DNA of 64,000 nucleotides from positions 1 through 64,000 of the forward strand of contig NZ_JAGTPK010000016.1 of the NCBI RefSeq assembly GCF_021147775.1, written 5' to 3'. Positions 8,395 through 16,257 of this stretch are shown in pieces. Position 1 is the first letter of the stretch. Each line of letters opens with the position of its first letter. The notes below the pieces were generated by a model, which made no database searches, was not told the origin of the DNA, and saw nothing but the letters and a program-made list of their open reading frames with translations. Source of the DNA: Pseudomonas californiensis. GTDB lineage: Bacteria > Pseudomonadota > Gammaproteobacteria > Pseudomonadales > Pseudomonadaceae. Both the position numbers and the translations under genes were made by a program.

Positions 8395-9876
8395 TCAGTC
8401 CTCGGCGGTCTGTTCTGCCAGGGCTACGGCGCGGAACATTGCGCGACGTTTGTTCAGGGTTTCTTCCCATTCCAGCGCAGGGACCGAGTCTGCGACGATG
8501 CCGCCGCCAGCCTGAACATGCAGTTCGCCATTCTTGATTACCGCTGTGCGGATCGCGATGGCAGTGTCCATGTTGCCGTTCCACGCCATGTAGCCCACCG
8601 CGCCGCCGTAGACGCCGCGTTTGACCGGTTCCAGTTCGTCGATGATTTCCATTGCACGAATTTTCGGCGCACCCGACAACGTGCCTGCAGGCAGGATTGC
8701 GCGCAGAGCGTCCATTGCTGTCAGACCGCTTTTCAACTGCCCAGTCACGTTGGACACAATGTGCATCACGTTGGAATAACGCTCGATGACCATCTTCTCG
8801 GTCAGCCTGACCGTACCGATTTCAGACACCCGACCGGTGTCGTTGCGGCCCAGGTCGATCAGCATCAGGTGCTCGGCGATCTCCTTGTCGTCGGACAGCA
8901 GATCGTCTTCCAGCGCACTATCAGCCTCTTCAGTGGCGCCACGCGGGCGCGTACCGGCAATCGGACGCACCGTGACCAGATTGTCTTCGACGCGCACCAG
9001 CACTTCCGGCGAACTGCCCACCACGTGGAAGTCGCCGAAATTGAAGAAATACATGTACGGCGTAGGGTTGAAGCAGCGCAACGCCCGGTACAGATCAATA
9101 GGCGCAGCCTTGAAGTCGATCGACATGCGCTGCGACGGTACAACCTGCATCACGTCGCCCGCCAGAATGTACTGCTTGACCGTGTCGACAGCGGCTTCGT
9201 AATCACTCTGGGTGAAGCTTGAGCGAAAGACTGGATCTGGCGCGGGAGGCCTGTCCAGCGCAAGACCACGACGCGGCGTGATCGGCTGACGCAGTTTTTC
9301 CATCAGCGCCTCAAGGCTCGCACGCCCTTCTTCGTAAGCGTCCGGTTGTGCCGGATCGGCCAACACGATGGCGTGCATCTTGCCCGCAAGGTTGTCGAAC
9401 ACTACTACAGCGTCGGACACCATCAGCAGGATGTCCGGGACGCCCAGTGGATCGGGATTCGGGCAGTTGGCCAGACGCTTCTCGACGTAACGCACGCAGT
9501 CGTAACCGAAGTAGCCGACCAGCCCACCGTTGAATCGCGGCAAACCGGCGACCGTAGGCACGTTGTAGCGCGCCTTGAAGGTTTCGACGAAGTCCAGAGG
9601 GTCTTCAGCCTCATGGCTTTCGATCTCGACGCCGTCATGGGTCACGCTGATACGATGGCCGTGAACACGCAGCACAGTGCGGCACGGCAAACCGATCATT
9701 GAATAACGGCCCCATTTCTCGCCGCCCTGCACCGACTCCAGTAGATACGAGTTGGGCTGATCGGCCAGTTTCAGATAGATCGACAGCGGCGTGTCAAAGT
9801 CAGCCAGGGTTTCACGGGCAAGCGGAATGCGGTTGTAGCCGTCAGCGGCCAAACGCAGGAATTCTTCACGGTTCAT
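8395..9876 (-). CDS. trpE: Anthranilate synthase component I
   Basis: TrpE converts chorismate to anthranilate with ammonia from TrpG. The 493-residue chorismate-binding enzyme begins MNREEFLRLAADGYNR, as in P. aeruginosa. It has the tryptophan feedback region LLESVQGGEKWGRYSMIG near the N terminus, and catalytic blocks IAGTRPRGATEEAD, HLMLIDLGRNDTGRVS, PAGTLSGAPKIRAMEIIDE and GAVGYMAWNGNMDTAIAIRT. The ATG at 9876 matches the family start. It is unlinked to trpGDC by about 2.7 kb but has its own Trp leader 70 bases upstream, so both parts of the enzyme are probably controlled in the same way. Confidence 0.96.
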   Translation of the reverse strand: MNREEFLRLAADGYNRIPLARETLADFDTPLSIYLKLADQPNSYLLESVQGGEKWGRYSMIGLPCRTVLRVHGHRISVTHDGVEIESHEAEDPLDFVETFKARYNVPTVAGLPRFNGGLVGYFGYDCVRYVEKRLANCPNPDPLGVPDILLMVSDAVVVFDNLAGKMHAIVLADPAQPDAYEEGRASLEALMEKLRQPITPRRGLALDRPPAPDPVFRSSFTQSDYEAAVDTVKQYILAGDVMQVVPSQRMSIDFKAAPIDLYRALRCFNPTPYMYFFNFGDFHVVGSSPEVLVRVEDNLVTVRPIAGTRPRGATEEADSALEDDLLSDDKEIAEHLMLIDLGRNDTGRVSEIGTVRLTEKMVIERYSNVMHIVSNVTGQLKSGLTAMDALRAILPAGTLSGAPKIRAMEIIDELEPVKRGVYGGAVGYMAWNGNMDTAIAIRTAVIKNGELHVQAGGGIVADSVPALEWEETLNKRRAMFRAVALAEQTAED

Positions 9877-9923
9877 GAGCAACCTCGTGGTTTGAGGAAA
9901 ACAGGGTCAGATAGGCAAACGTA

Positions 9924-9935
9924 CCGGCAGGCCGG
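9924..9935 (-). repeat. Short inverted repeat after the trpE leader
   Basis: CCGGC and GCCGG flank a 2-base loop, 11-22 bases after the leader stop codon. It is the counterpart of 5827-5839 before trpG. A run TGTTTTCC comes about 20 bases further on, but it is not adjacent to the stem. Confidence 0.5.
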
Positions 9936-9946
9936 CCAGGATCAAG

Positions 9947-9991
9947 TCAGGCGCGCCAACGCCAGCGGGCAAGGGCCTTGATGACTTTCAT
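9947..9991 (-). CDS. trpE leader peptide (attenuator), in frame with the gph 3' end
   Basis: Fourteen codons encode MKVIKALARWRWRA with two Trp codons. The twin at 5851-5895 differs at only three residues and shares the bases GCAAACTCT just before the ATG. The frame is open upstream and continuous with gph, so the same codons also form the last 14 residues of that protein; a third Trp codon precedes the ATG. A promoter match lies 34-63 bases upstream inside gph. As with the trpG leader, a Shine-Dalgarno is not evident. Confidence 0.72.
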   Translation of the reverse strand: MKVIKALARWRWRA

Positions 9992-10765
9992 CCAGAGTTT
10001 GCGAGTGACCACCACGATGGAATCTCTATAGGAGGGACGTTCGATGTCGGGCAACAGTATCTCAGCGTCCTGATCCAGGCAACCGGGAATCAACTTGCGC
10101 AAATCATCGATCACCATCGCTGGCGATTCCTCGGCGATCGGCCGGCCATGGTTATAGCCATAACTTAATGCCACACATGCGACGCCTGCGGCTTTCGCAG
10201 CCTGCACGTCGCTGCGCGAATCGCCGACAAACAGGGACTGCGAAGCAGGCACACCGGCCATTTTCATCACGAAAAACAACGCGGCGGGGTCTGGTTTTTT
10301 CTGCGGCATGGTGTCACCACCCACAATCCAGCGAAAGAACCGACCCAGCTTCATCTCGTCGAGCAGCGGTGCGACAAAGCGCTCCGGCTTGTTGGTGATG
10401 AGCGCCATTTGCACGCCCATCTTCTGCAACCACTTCAAGGTTTCGCGCACGCCGGGGTACACCACCGTGAACTCATGCTTTTGCGCGTAGGCTTCCATGA
10501 ACAGTTCCAGGCCTTGCTCGGCCAGCGCATCGTCTACTCCGCTGTGATCGATGTCGTTGGCCAGTGCCCGACGTACCAACACCGGCGCGCCATTGCCAAC
10601 CCATGCCCGCACCGACTCAAGACCGGCTGCGGGACGACCGAGTTCGAGCAGCATCTTGTCCACGGCGACCGCCAGATCAGGCACCGAGTCCACGAGGGTC
10701 CCGTCCAGATCGAACATGATCAGCTTGGGTAACTGGCCAGCAAACAGCTGCTCGAAGCCACTCAT
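9947..10765 (-). CDS. gph: Phosphoglycolate phosphatase
   Basis: Gph removes phosphate from 2-phosphoglycolate formed during repair of oxidised DNA ends. It is a HAD-superfamily protein of 272 residues with motif I MFDLDGTLVDSVPD, a helical cap, motif II Thr in ALITNKPE, motif III Lys in PQKKPDP, and motif IV FVGDSRSDVQAAKAAG. The HAD fold appears complete by about residue 230. The remaining tail, ending in RWRWRA, reads into the trpE leader peptide and has a sequence explained by that leader. Its ATG overlaps the rpe stop as ATGA at 10762-10765. Confidence 0.93.
   Translation of the reverse strand: MSGFEQLFAGQLPKLIMFDLDGTLVDSVPDLAVAVDKMLLELGRPAAGLESVRAWVGNGAPVLVRRALANDIDHSGVDDALAEQGLELFMEAYAQKHEFTVVYPGVRETLKWLQKMGVQMALITNKPERFVAPLLDEMKLGRFFRWIVGGDTMPQKKPDPAALFFVMKMAGVPASQSLFVGDSRSDVQAAKAAGVACVALSYGYNHGRPIAEESPAMVIDDLRKLIPGCLDQDAEILLPDIERPSYRDSIVVVTRKLWMKVIKALARWRWRA
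10025..10054 (-). promoter_or_regulatory. Sigma70-type promoter of the trpE leader
   Basis: On the minus strand TTGCCC and TATAGA are separated by 18 bases. The site is inside the 3' end of gph and 34 bases before the leader ATG, the same layout as the trpGDC leader promoter. Confidence 0.5.
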
Positions 10766-11436
10766 GCGCGGGCTGACGCCAGTTCGGTGCGCATTTTTTC
10801 GATGACTTCACGATAGTCAGGTGCATTGAAGATGGCCGAACCGGCCACGAACGTGTCGGCGCCAGCCGCTGCGATTTCGCGAATGTTGTTCACGTTTACG
10901 CCACCGTCGATTTCCAGACGGATATCGCGCCCTGATGCATCGATCAACGCCCGCGCTTCGCGCAATTTGTTCAGCGTGCCGGGGATGAACTTCTGACCGC
11001 CAAAGCCTGGGTTCACGCTCATGAGCAGGATCATGTCGACCTTGTCCATCACGTACTCCAGCAGGTTCAGCGGCGTGGCCGGGTTGAACACCAGACCCGC
11101 CTTGCAGCCGCCTTCACGGATCAACTGCAGCGAGCGATCGATGTGCTGGGTCGCTTCAGGGTGGAAGGTGATGTACGTGGCACCGGCTTCGATGAAGTCA
11201 CCAATGATGCGATCAACCGGGCTGACCATCAGGTGCACGTCGATTGGTGCGGTCACGCCGTACTTGCGCAGTGCGCTGCACACCATCGGACCAATGGTCA
11301 GATTCGGGACGTAGTGATTGTCCATCACGTCGAAGTGAACGAAGTCGGCACCAGAGGCCAGCACGTTGTCGACTTCCTCGCCCAGACGGGCGAAGTCAGC
11401 GGAAAGAATCGATGGGGCAATAACGAAGGGCTGCAT
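10762..11436 (-). CDS. rpe: Ribulose-phosphate 3-epimerase
   Basis: Rpe interconverts ribulose 5-phosphate and xylulose 5-phosphate in the pentose phosphate pathway. The 224-residue TIM barrel has the signatures IAPSILSADFARLGEEV, FVHFDVMDNHYVPNLTIGP, LMSVNPGFGGQKFIP and EIDGGVN with the catalytic and metal-binding Asp and His residues in place. It begins the rpe-gph pair, which leads into trpE; the same order is known in P. aeruginosa. Confidence 0.96.
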   Translation of the reverse strand: MQPFVIAPSILSADFARLGEEVDNVLASGADFVHFDVMDNHYVPNLTIGPMVCSALRKYGVTAPIDVHLMVSPVDRIIGDFIEAGATYITFHPEATQHIDRSLQLIREGGCKAGLVFNPATPLNLLEYVMDKVDMILLMSVNPGFGGQKFIPGTLNKLREARALIDASGRDIRLEIDGGVNVNNIREIAAAGADTFVAGSAIFNAPDYREVIEKMRTELASARA

Positions 11437-11471
11437 GACGCACCTGTTTGAGCAGAATCACGGTGGCGCGC

Positions 11472-11501
11472 ATTGTACTCCAACGTTTCTTAATATGTCG
11501 C
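11472..11501 (-). promoter_or_regulatory. Candidate rpe promoter
   Basis: The minus strand carries TACAAT with GCGACA 18 bases upstream. The -10 box is good, the -35 box matches at four of six positions. It lies about 36 bases before the rpe ATG. Confidence 0.4.
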
Positions 11502-11543
11502 AGGTGCACTTTTGATGTTTTTGTCAGACAGTTTACAGCGATG

Positions 11544-11568
11544 TGTCAGTGCTGGCCGCCCACTGACA
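11544..11568. terminator. Hairpin after agtD
   Basis: TGTCAGTG and CACTGACA form an 8-bp perfect stem with a 9-base loop, 18 bases past the agtD stop codon. No U-run follows directly on the minus strand, so it may be a weak or factor-dependent terminator of the agtABCD transcript. Confidence 0.45.
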
Positions 11569-11585
11569 CAACGCAACGGCGTCGA

Positions 11586-12410
11586 TCAGGCTACCTGCGT
11601 CCTCAGCTTCTCACTGCGCCCGCGCAGCCATTCCAGCACCAGTAGCAGCAGAACCGAGAAGCCGATCAACAGCGTAGCGGCTGCGGCAATGGTCGGGCTG
11701 AGGTTCTCACGAATGCCGCTGAACATCTGGCGAGGCAAGGTGGCCTGCTCCGGCCCGGCGAGAAACAGCGTCACCACGACTTCGTCGAACGAGGTCGCAA
11801 ACGCGAACAGTGCGCCGGAAATAACGCCGGGTGCAATCAGTGGCAAGGTCACACGGCGGAACGCCGTCAGCGGCGAAGCGCCCAGACTGGCCGCCGCACG
11901 CACCAGATTGTGATTGAAACCCTGCAAGGTTGCGGACACCGTGATGATCACGAACGGCACACCCAGCACCGCATGCACCAGAATCAATGAAGTGTAGCTG
12001 TTGCCAAGCCCAAGCGGCGCGAAGAATAGATAGCTGGCGACACCGACAATCACCACCGGTACCACCATCGGCGAAATCACCAGCGCCATGACCAGCGCCT
12101 TGCCGCGAAAGTTACCCCGCGTCAGGCCGATGGCCGCCAGCGTGCCGAAGACCATAGCCAGCATTGTCGCGGCAGGCGCAACGATCATGCTGTTCTTGAG
12201 GGCACGCATCCATTCGGCAGAATTGAAGAAGTCCTGATACCACTGCAACGAGAAGCCTTGCAGCGGATAGACCAGAAAACTGCCCGAGTTGAATGACAGC
12301 GGGACGATAACCAGCACCGGCAGCACCAGAAACAGCAGCACCAGCGCACAGATGACGCGCAGGGCGTAGTACCAGATGCGCTCGATTGGCGATGTGTAAG
12401 GACTCAACAT
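11586..12410 (-). CDS. agtD: ABC transporter permease AgtD (GABA/5-aminovalerate)
   Basis: This 274-residue inner-membrane permease is of the PotC/PotI type. It has an N-terminal membrane segment (about 20-45), five further hydrophobic segments, and the EAA loop AAASLGASPLTAFRRVTLPLIAPG that docks on the ATPase. In P. aeruginosa the matching gene cluster beside rpe, agtABCD, takes up 4-aminobutyrate and 5-aminovalerate. Gene order and the flanking agtSR pair support that assignment, but sequence alone would equally allow a polyamine substrate. It lies 11 bases downstream of agtC and is the last gene of the transporter. Confidence 0.85.
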   Translation of the reverse strand: MLSPYTSPIERIWYYALRVICALVLLFLVLPVLVIVPLSFNSGSFLVYPLQGFSLQWYQDFFNSAEWMRALKNSMIVAPAATMLAMVFGTLAAIGLTRGNFRGKALVMALVISPMVVPVVIVGVASYLFFAPLGLGNSYTSLILVHAVLGVPFVIITVSATLQGFNHNLVRAAASLGASPLTAFRRVTLPLIAPGVISGALFAFATSFDEVVVTLFLAGPEQATLPRQMFSGIRENLSPTIAAAATLLIGFSVLLLLVLEWLRGRSEKLRTQVA

Positions 12411-12421
12411 GGTGACGCTCC

Positions 12422-13669
12422 TCAGCTCAGGCGCAGGCGGCTGGCGCCGACCAGCCAGCTATAGATCAGGTACAACACGATGGTCGCCAACAGCAGCAGA
12501 CCGCCCAGCGCCGTGGCCATGCCCCAGTTGATACTGGTGTTGGTGTAGAAGGCGACGAAGTAGCTGACCATCTGGTCGTTCGGGCTGCCGAGCAAGGCCG
12601 GCGTGATGTAGTAGCCAATCGACAGAATGAACACCAGCAGGCACCCGGCGCCAATCCCGGCATACGTCTGCGGGAAGTACACACGCCAGAAGCTGGCGAA
12701 CGGATGACAGCCCAGCGAAATGGCAGCGCGCATGTAGGTCGGCGAGATGTTCTTCATCACGCTGTAGATCGGCAGAATCATGAACGGCAGCATGATGTGC
12801 ACCATCGAGATGTACACCCCGACCCGGTTGAAGACCAGTTCCAACGGCTTGTCGATGATGCCCATCGCCAGCAGCGCACTGTTGATCAGCCCGCTTGATT
12901 GCAGCAGAACGATCCAGGCCGCGACACGTACCAGAATCGAGGTCCAGAACGGCAGCAGCACCAGAATCATCAGCAGGTTACTTTGACGTGATGGCAGGTT
13001 GGCAAGCAGATAAGCCAACGGATACGCAAGCACCAGACAGATCACGGTTATGACCAGACCCATCCAGAAAGTACGGGCAAAGATATCCAGATAAATCGCC
13101 TGGTCGGGGGTTGCCGCAGCCACTTCGCCAAGGTCATCGATACGATGGTCGACAGCGGCCAACAGGTAATACGGTGTGACACTGCTGGTATTGCGACGTA
13201 CAGCCTGCCAATAGGCGGGATCGCCCCAACGCTCATCCAGCGCTTCGAGCGCTTCTTTATAAGAGGCCGGTTCGGTCTTGAATGGTAGCGCGCGAGCCGT
13301 TTTGCTCAACAGGCTGCGATAACCGGCCAATTCCATGTTCAGTCGCTTGGACAAATCGCCCAGCGTCGAATTCTTGCGGGTTTCAGCCAGGTCCAGGCTG
13401 AGTGCCTTGTAGACCGACTCGGGCGGCAGCCCTTTACCATCCCATTTCTGGACTTCGATCACAGTGCTCGGCAATGCGGCGACGACTTCGGGGTTGCCGA
13501 CACTTTTGTAGAGCAGCGCGGCAATGGGTACCAGAAATACCAACAACAGGAAGATGACCAACGGAGCGATCAGTGCCTGAGCCTTCCAGCGGTTGACCCG
13601 CTCTGCGCGAGCAAGACGTTGCTTCAAGTTGGGGCTGGCGCCTTCAGTCAGGGGCACGGCGATGGCCAT
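12422..13669 (-). CDS. agtC: ABC transporter permease AgtC (GABA/5-aminovalerate)
   Basis: A 415-residue PotB/PotH-type permease. The first membrane segment (about 35-55) is followed by a long periplasmic insertion of roughly 130 residues before the remaining segments, which accounts for its size compared with the usual 280-300 residues. The EAA loop AAISLGCHPFASFWRVYFPQTYAG is clear. It pairs with AgtD to form the membrane channel. An ATG at 13669 starts the gene, 77 bases after agtB, where a GGGAACG/CGTTCCC hairpin is visible at about 13693-13720. Confidence 0.85.
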   Translation of the reverse strand: MAIAVPLTEGASPNLKQRLARAERVNRWKAQALIAPLVIFLLLVFLVPIAALLYKSVGNPEVVAALPSTVIEVQKWDGKGLPPESVYKALSLDLAETRKNSTLGDLSKRLNMELAGYRSLLSKTARALPFKTEPASYKEALEALDERWGDPAYWQAVRRNTSSVTPYYLLAAVDHRIDDLGEVAAATPDQAIYLDIFARTFWMGLVITVICLVLAYPLAYLLANLPSRQSNLLMILVLLPFWTSILVRVAAWIVLLQSSGLINSALLAMGIIDKPLELVFNRVGVYISMVHIMLPFMILPIYSVMKNISPTYMRAAISLGCHPFASFWRVYFPQTYAGIGAGCLLVFILSIGYYITPALLGSPNDQMVSYFVAFYTNTSINWGMATALGGLLLLATIVLYLIYSWLVGASRLRLS

Positions 13670-13692
13670 AGCGAACTCCGAAAATCTTTCAA

Positions 13693-13722
13693 CAAGGGGG
13701 CGTTCCCTGCGAAGGGAACGCC
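13693..13722. repeat. Hairpin between agtB and agtC
   Basis: GGGCGTTCCC and GGGAACGCCC form a near-perfect stem with a short CTGCGAA loop in the gap between the binding-protein gene and the first permease gene. Such hairpins often protect the upstream mRNA and let a binding protein be made in excess over its permeases. That role is inferred from position. Confidence 0.6.
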
Positions 13723-13746
13723 CGGATCTGACTCAACGTGACGCGA

Positions 13747-14781
13747 TTACTTGGCGGCCCATGCAGTGAAACGCTGCTCGAGTGATTCGCCGTTATCGGT
13801 CCAGAACGCCACATCCATTTGCACCTGATCCTTGATGTTCTCAGGTGTGGTCGGCATGTTCTGCAGCGTTTCCTTGTCCAGCAGTTTCACAGCCTCAATG
13901 TTGGCAGGGCCGTAAGCGATGTTCTGCGAATAGGTCTTTTGCTGCTCCGGGCTGAGCATGTAGGCGATGAACTTCTTCGCGGCATCAGCGTTTTTCGAAC
14001 CTTTCGGAATAGCCCATGCGTCAAAGTCGTAGACACCACCGGTCCAGACCACTTTCAGGTTGCTTTCTTTCTGCACGGCAGCGATGCGGCCGTTGTAAGC
14101 CGAACTCATCACGACGTCGCCGGAAGCGAGATACTGAGGCGGCTGAGCACCTGCTTCCCACCACTGAATGTTTGGCTTGAGCTCGTCGAGTTTCTTGAAC
14201 GCACGGTCCTGACCGTCTTTGCTGGCCAGCACTTTGTAGACGTCCTTCGGCGCAACGCCGTCGGCCATCAGAGCGAATTCCAGGGTGTACTTGGCGCCCT
14301 TGCGCAGGCCACGCTTGCCCGGAAATTTCTTGGTGTCCCAGAAATCCGCCCAGCCGCTCGGAGCACTGGCAACCTTGTCGGCGTTGTAGGCGAGTACGGT
14401 GGACCAGACGAAGAAACCGGCACCGCAGGTGGTGATGGCGCCCGGAACATAGTCGGAAGCCTTGCCCAGCATGGCCGGGTCAAGCTCTTCGAACATGTCC
14501 TCGTCGCAGCCACGCGCCAGCTCGGGCGACTCGACTTCTACCAGGTCCCAAGACACGCTCTTGGTGTCGACCATGGTCTTGATCTTGGCCATTTCACCGT
14601 TGTACTCACCGGCGATGATCTTGCCATTGCCCGCTTTCTCCCACGGTGCGTAGAAGGCTTTCTCTTGAGCGGCCTTGTTGGCACCGCCGAAGGAAATGAC
14701 CGTCAGGTCAGTGGCCGCCGAAGCGTGAGCAGCACACATCATGCCCAACGTGATGGCGGTGAACTTCAAAGATTTCAGCAT
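13747..14781 (-). CDS. agtB: Periplasmic substrate-binding protein AgtB
   Basis: A 344-residue extracellular solute-binding protein of the spermidine/putrescine-binding type. The signal peptide runs to about residue 22 (AAHASAA), followed by TDLTVISFGGANKAAQEKAFY, then family blocks WDLVEVESPEL, FFVWSTVLAYNADK and MSSAYNGRIAAVQKE. It would capture GABA or 5-aminovalerate, by analogy with P. aeruginosa AgtB. The ATG at 14781 has a good GGAG upstream; a longer in-frame TTG-type start would spoil the signal peptide. Confidence 0.87.
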   Translation of the reverse strand: MLKSLKFTAITLGMMCAAHASAATDLTVISFGGANKAAQEKAFYAPWEKAGNGKIIAGEYNGEMAKIKTMVDTKSVSWDLVEVESPELARGCDEDMFEELDPAMLGKASDYVPGAITTCGAGFFVWSTVLAYNADKVASAPSGWADFWDTKKFPGKRGLRKGAKYTLEFALMADGVAPKDVYKVLASKDGQDRAFKKLDELKPNIQWWEAGAQPPQYLASGDVVMSSAYNGRIAAVQKESNLKVVWTGGVYDFDAWAIPKGSKNADAAKKFIAYMLSPEQQKTYSQNIAYGPANIEAVKLLDKETLQNMPTTPENIKDQVQMDVAFWTDNGESLEQRFTAWAAK

Positions 14782-14862
14782 TATTCTTTTCTCCACGAGC
14801 AGTGTTGGTAAGCGATTGGGATGGGCGATAGATTCGCCTCTGTTATTGCTTTTATTGATAGA

Positions 14863-15987
14863 TCAATGCTCTTGCTGCAAGGGGTCGAGCGCGCGAACGT
14901 GCTCGACTTGCCATCCGATTGGCACAACGTCACCAACACTCAGCGCAGGGTCGAGCTCGGCGATGGGCTGTTTGACGAAGAAGTCGGTTTTACCCGCCAC
15001 CTCCAGACGCACACGAACGTGATCGCCCAGATAGATGAACTCGGCGACGCGGCCGGAAAAACGGTTCACACAGCTTTCGCTGCGGCCATTGAGGTTGATG
15101 CGCTCAGGGCGAATGGACAGCGTCACCGGCCCGCCAGGCTGACCGACATTGATGGCCAGTGCCTGCACTTTCTCGCCACGTTCAAGTTCGACAACGCAGC
15201 GATCACCGTCGCGGCTGAGCAGGCGTCCATTGAGGCGGTTGTTCTCACCAATGAAGTTGGCGACGAAGGTGTTCTTCGGTTCTTCATACAGGCTGCGAGG
15301 CGGTGCAATCTGCTGAATCTCGCCTTGGTGAAACACTGCAACCCGGTCAGACATGGTCAGGGCTTCACCCTGATCGTGGGTGACGTAAACCACGGTCACA
15401 CCGAGGCGCTGATGCAGGTGTTTGATTTCCATCTGCATGTGCTCACGCAACTGCTTGTCGAGCGCGCCGAGCGGCTCGTCCATCAACACCAGTTGCGGTT
15501 CGAAGACCAGCGCGCGAGCCAGCGCAACCCGCTGTTGCTGACCACCGGACAGCTGTGCCGGGTAGCGATGTGCGAAGGTATCGAGCTGAACCATGCCCAG
15601 CGCACGCTTCACTTTTTCGCCGACATCGGTCTTGCTCATGCCACGTACCGACAACGGGAATGCAAGGTTTTCGGCAACGGTCATGTGCGGGAACAGCGCG
15701 TAGTTCTGAAACACCATGCCGATGTCGCGCTTGTGCGGCGGCACATTGTTGATGGCGCGTCCGCCAAGCAGGATTTCACCCGCAGTAGGGGTTTCGAAGC
15801 CGGCCAGCATCATCAGGCTGGTGGTCTTTCCGGAGCCGGAAGGTCCGAGCAGGGTGAGAAACTCGCCTTTGCGAATGTCCAGGTTAAGGTCTTTGACGAT
15901 CAGTGCTTCGCCGTCGTAGCTCTTCTGCACACCACGAAAGCTGACCAGAACATCACTTGCTCCAGCGCTTGTATCGACGTCGCTCAT
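14863..15987 (-). CDS. agtA: ABC transporter ATP-binding protein AgtA
   Basis: The 374-residue ATPase of the PotA/PotG type powers the AgtABCD importer. It shows Walker A LLGPSGSGKTTSLMMLAG, the Q-loop MVFQNYALFPHMTV, the signature QLSGGQQQRVALARAL, Walker B QLVLMDEPLGALD, the H-loop YVTHDQGEAL, and a C-terminal TOBE domain from about residue 280. The ATG at 15987 has AAAGG upstream; a GTG three codons earlier is also possible. It starts the transporter operon, 270 bases downstream of agtR. Confidence 0.9.
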   Translation of the reverse strand: MSDVDTSAGASDVLVSFRGVQKSYDGEALIVKDLNLDIRKGEFLTLLGPSGSGKTTSLMMLAGFETPTAGEILLGGRAINNVPPHKRDIGMVFQNYALFPHMTVAENLAFPLSVRGMSKTDVGEKVKRALGMVQLDTFAHRYPAQLSGGQQQRVALARALVFEPQLVLMDEPLGALDKQLREHMQMEIKHLHQRLGVTVVYVTHDQGEALTMSDRVAVFHQGEIQQIAPPRSLYEEPKNTFVANFIGENNRLNGRLLSRDGDRCVVELERGEKVQALAINVGQPGGPVTLSIRPERINLNGRSESCVNRFSGRVAEFIYLGDHVRVRLEVAGKTDFFVKQPIAELDPALSVGDVVPIGWQVEHVRALDPLQQEH

Positions 15988-16157
15988 TACCCACACCTTT
16001 GTTTTGTCTGCGTGGGCTCAGACTAGAACAGCCTGAACAGCCCGCAAATCGGGGGCCAGGAGAGATTGGGCTAGGCAGGCTGGAAGGCCAGGGGTAAGGA
16101 TTGCCCTACACGGATGGCGGGATTGGATATGTCAGATGCAGGTCGATTGTTTTTGTG

Positions 16158-16249
16158 ACGACACCTTCGCGAGCTGGCGCGCTGCCAACGGGGCCAAGCG
16201 ACAAAAACGACAGTAAAACTGCTCGGCACGCGCCGACGACAGATGTCGT
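16158..16249. promoter_or_regulatory. Cluster of ACGACA motifs between agtR and agtA
   Basis: ACGACA occurs at 16158-16163, 16207-16212 and 16236-16241, with a related CGACA at 16199-16203. The last copy pairs with TGTCGT at 16244-16249 to make an inverted repeat with a 2-base spacer. The cluster is 170-260 bases upstream of agtA and just past the agtR stop. It is a candidate binding site for AgtR, by position only. Confidence 0.35.
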
Positions 16250-16257
16250 TTTCAGAC

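Noticed and set aside
14821..16026. 401-codon open frame opposite agtA
   Set aside because: Antisense shadow of a textbook ABC ATPase gene.
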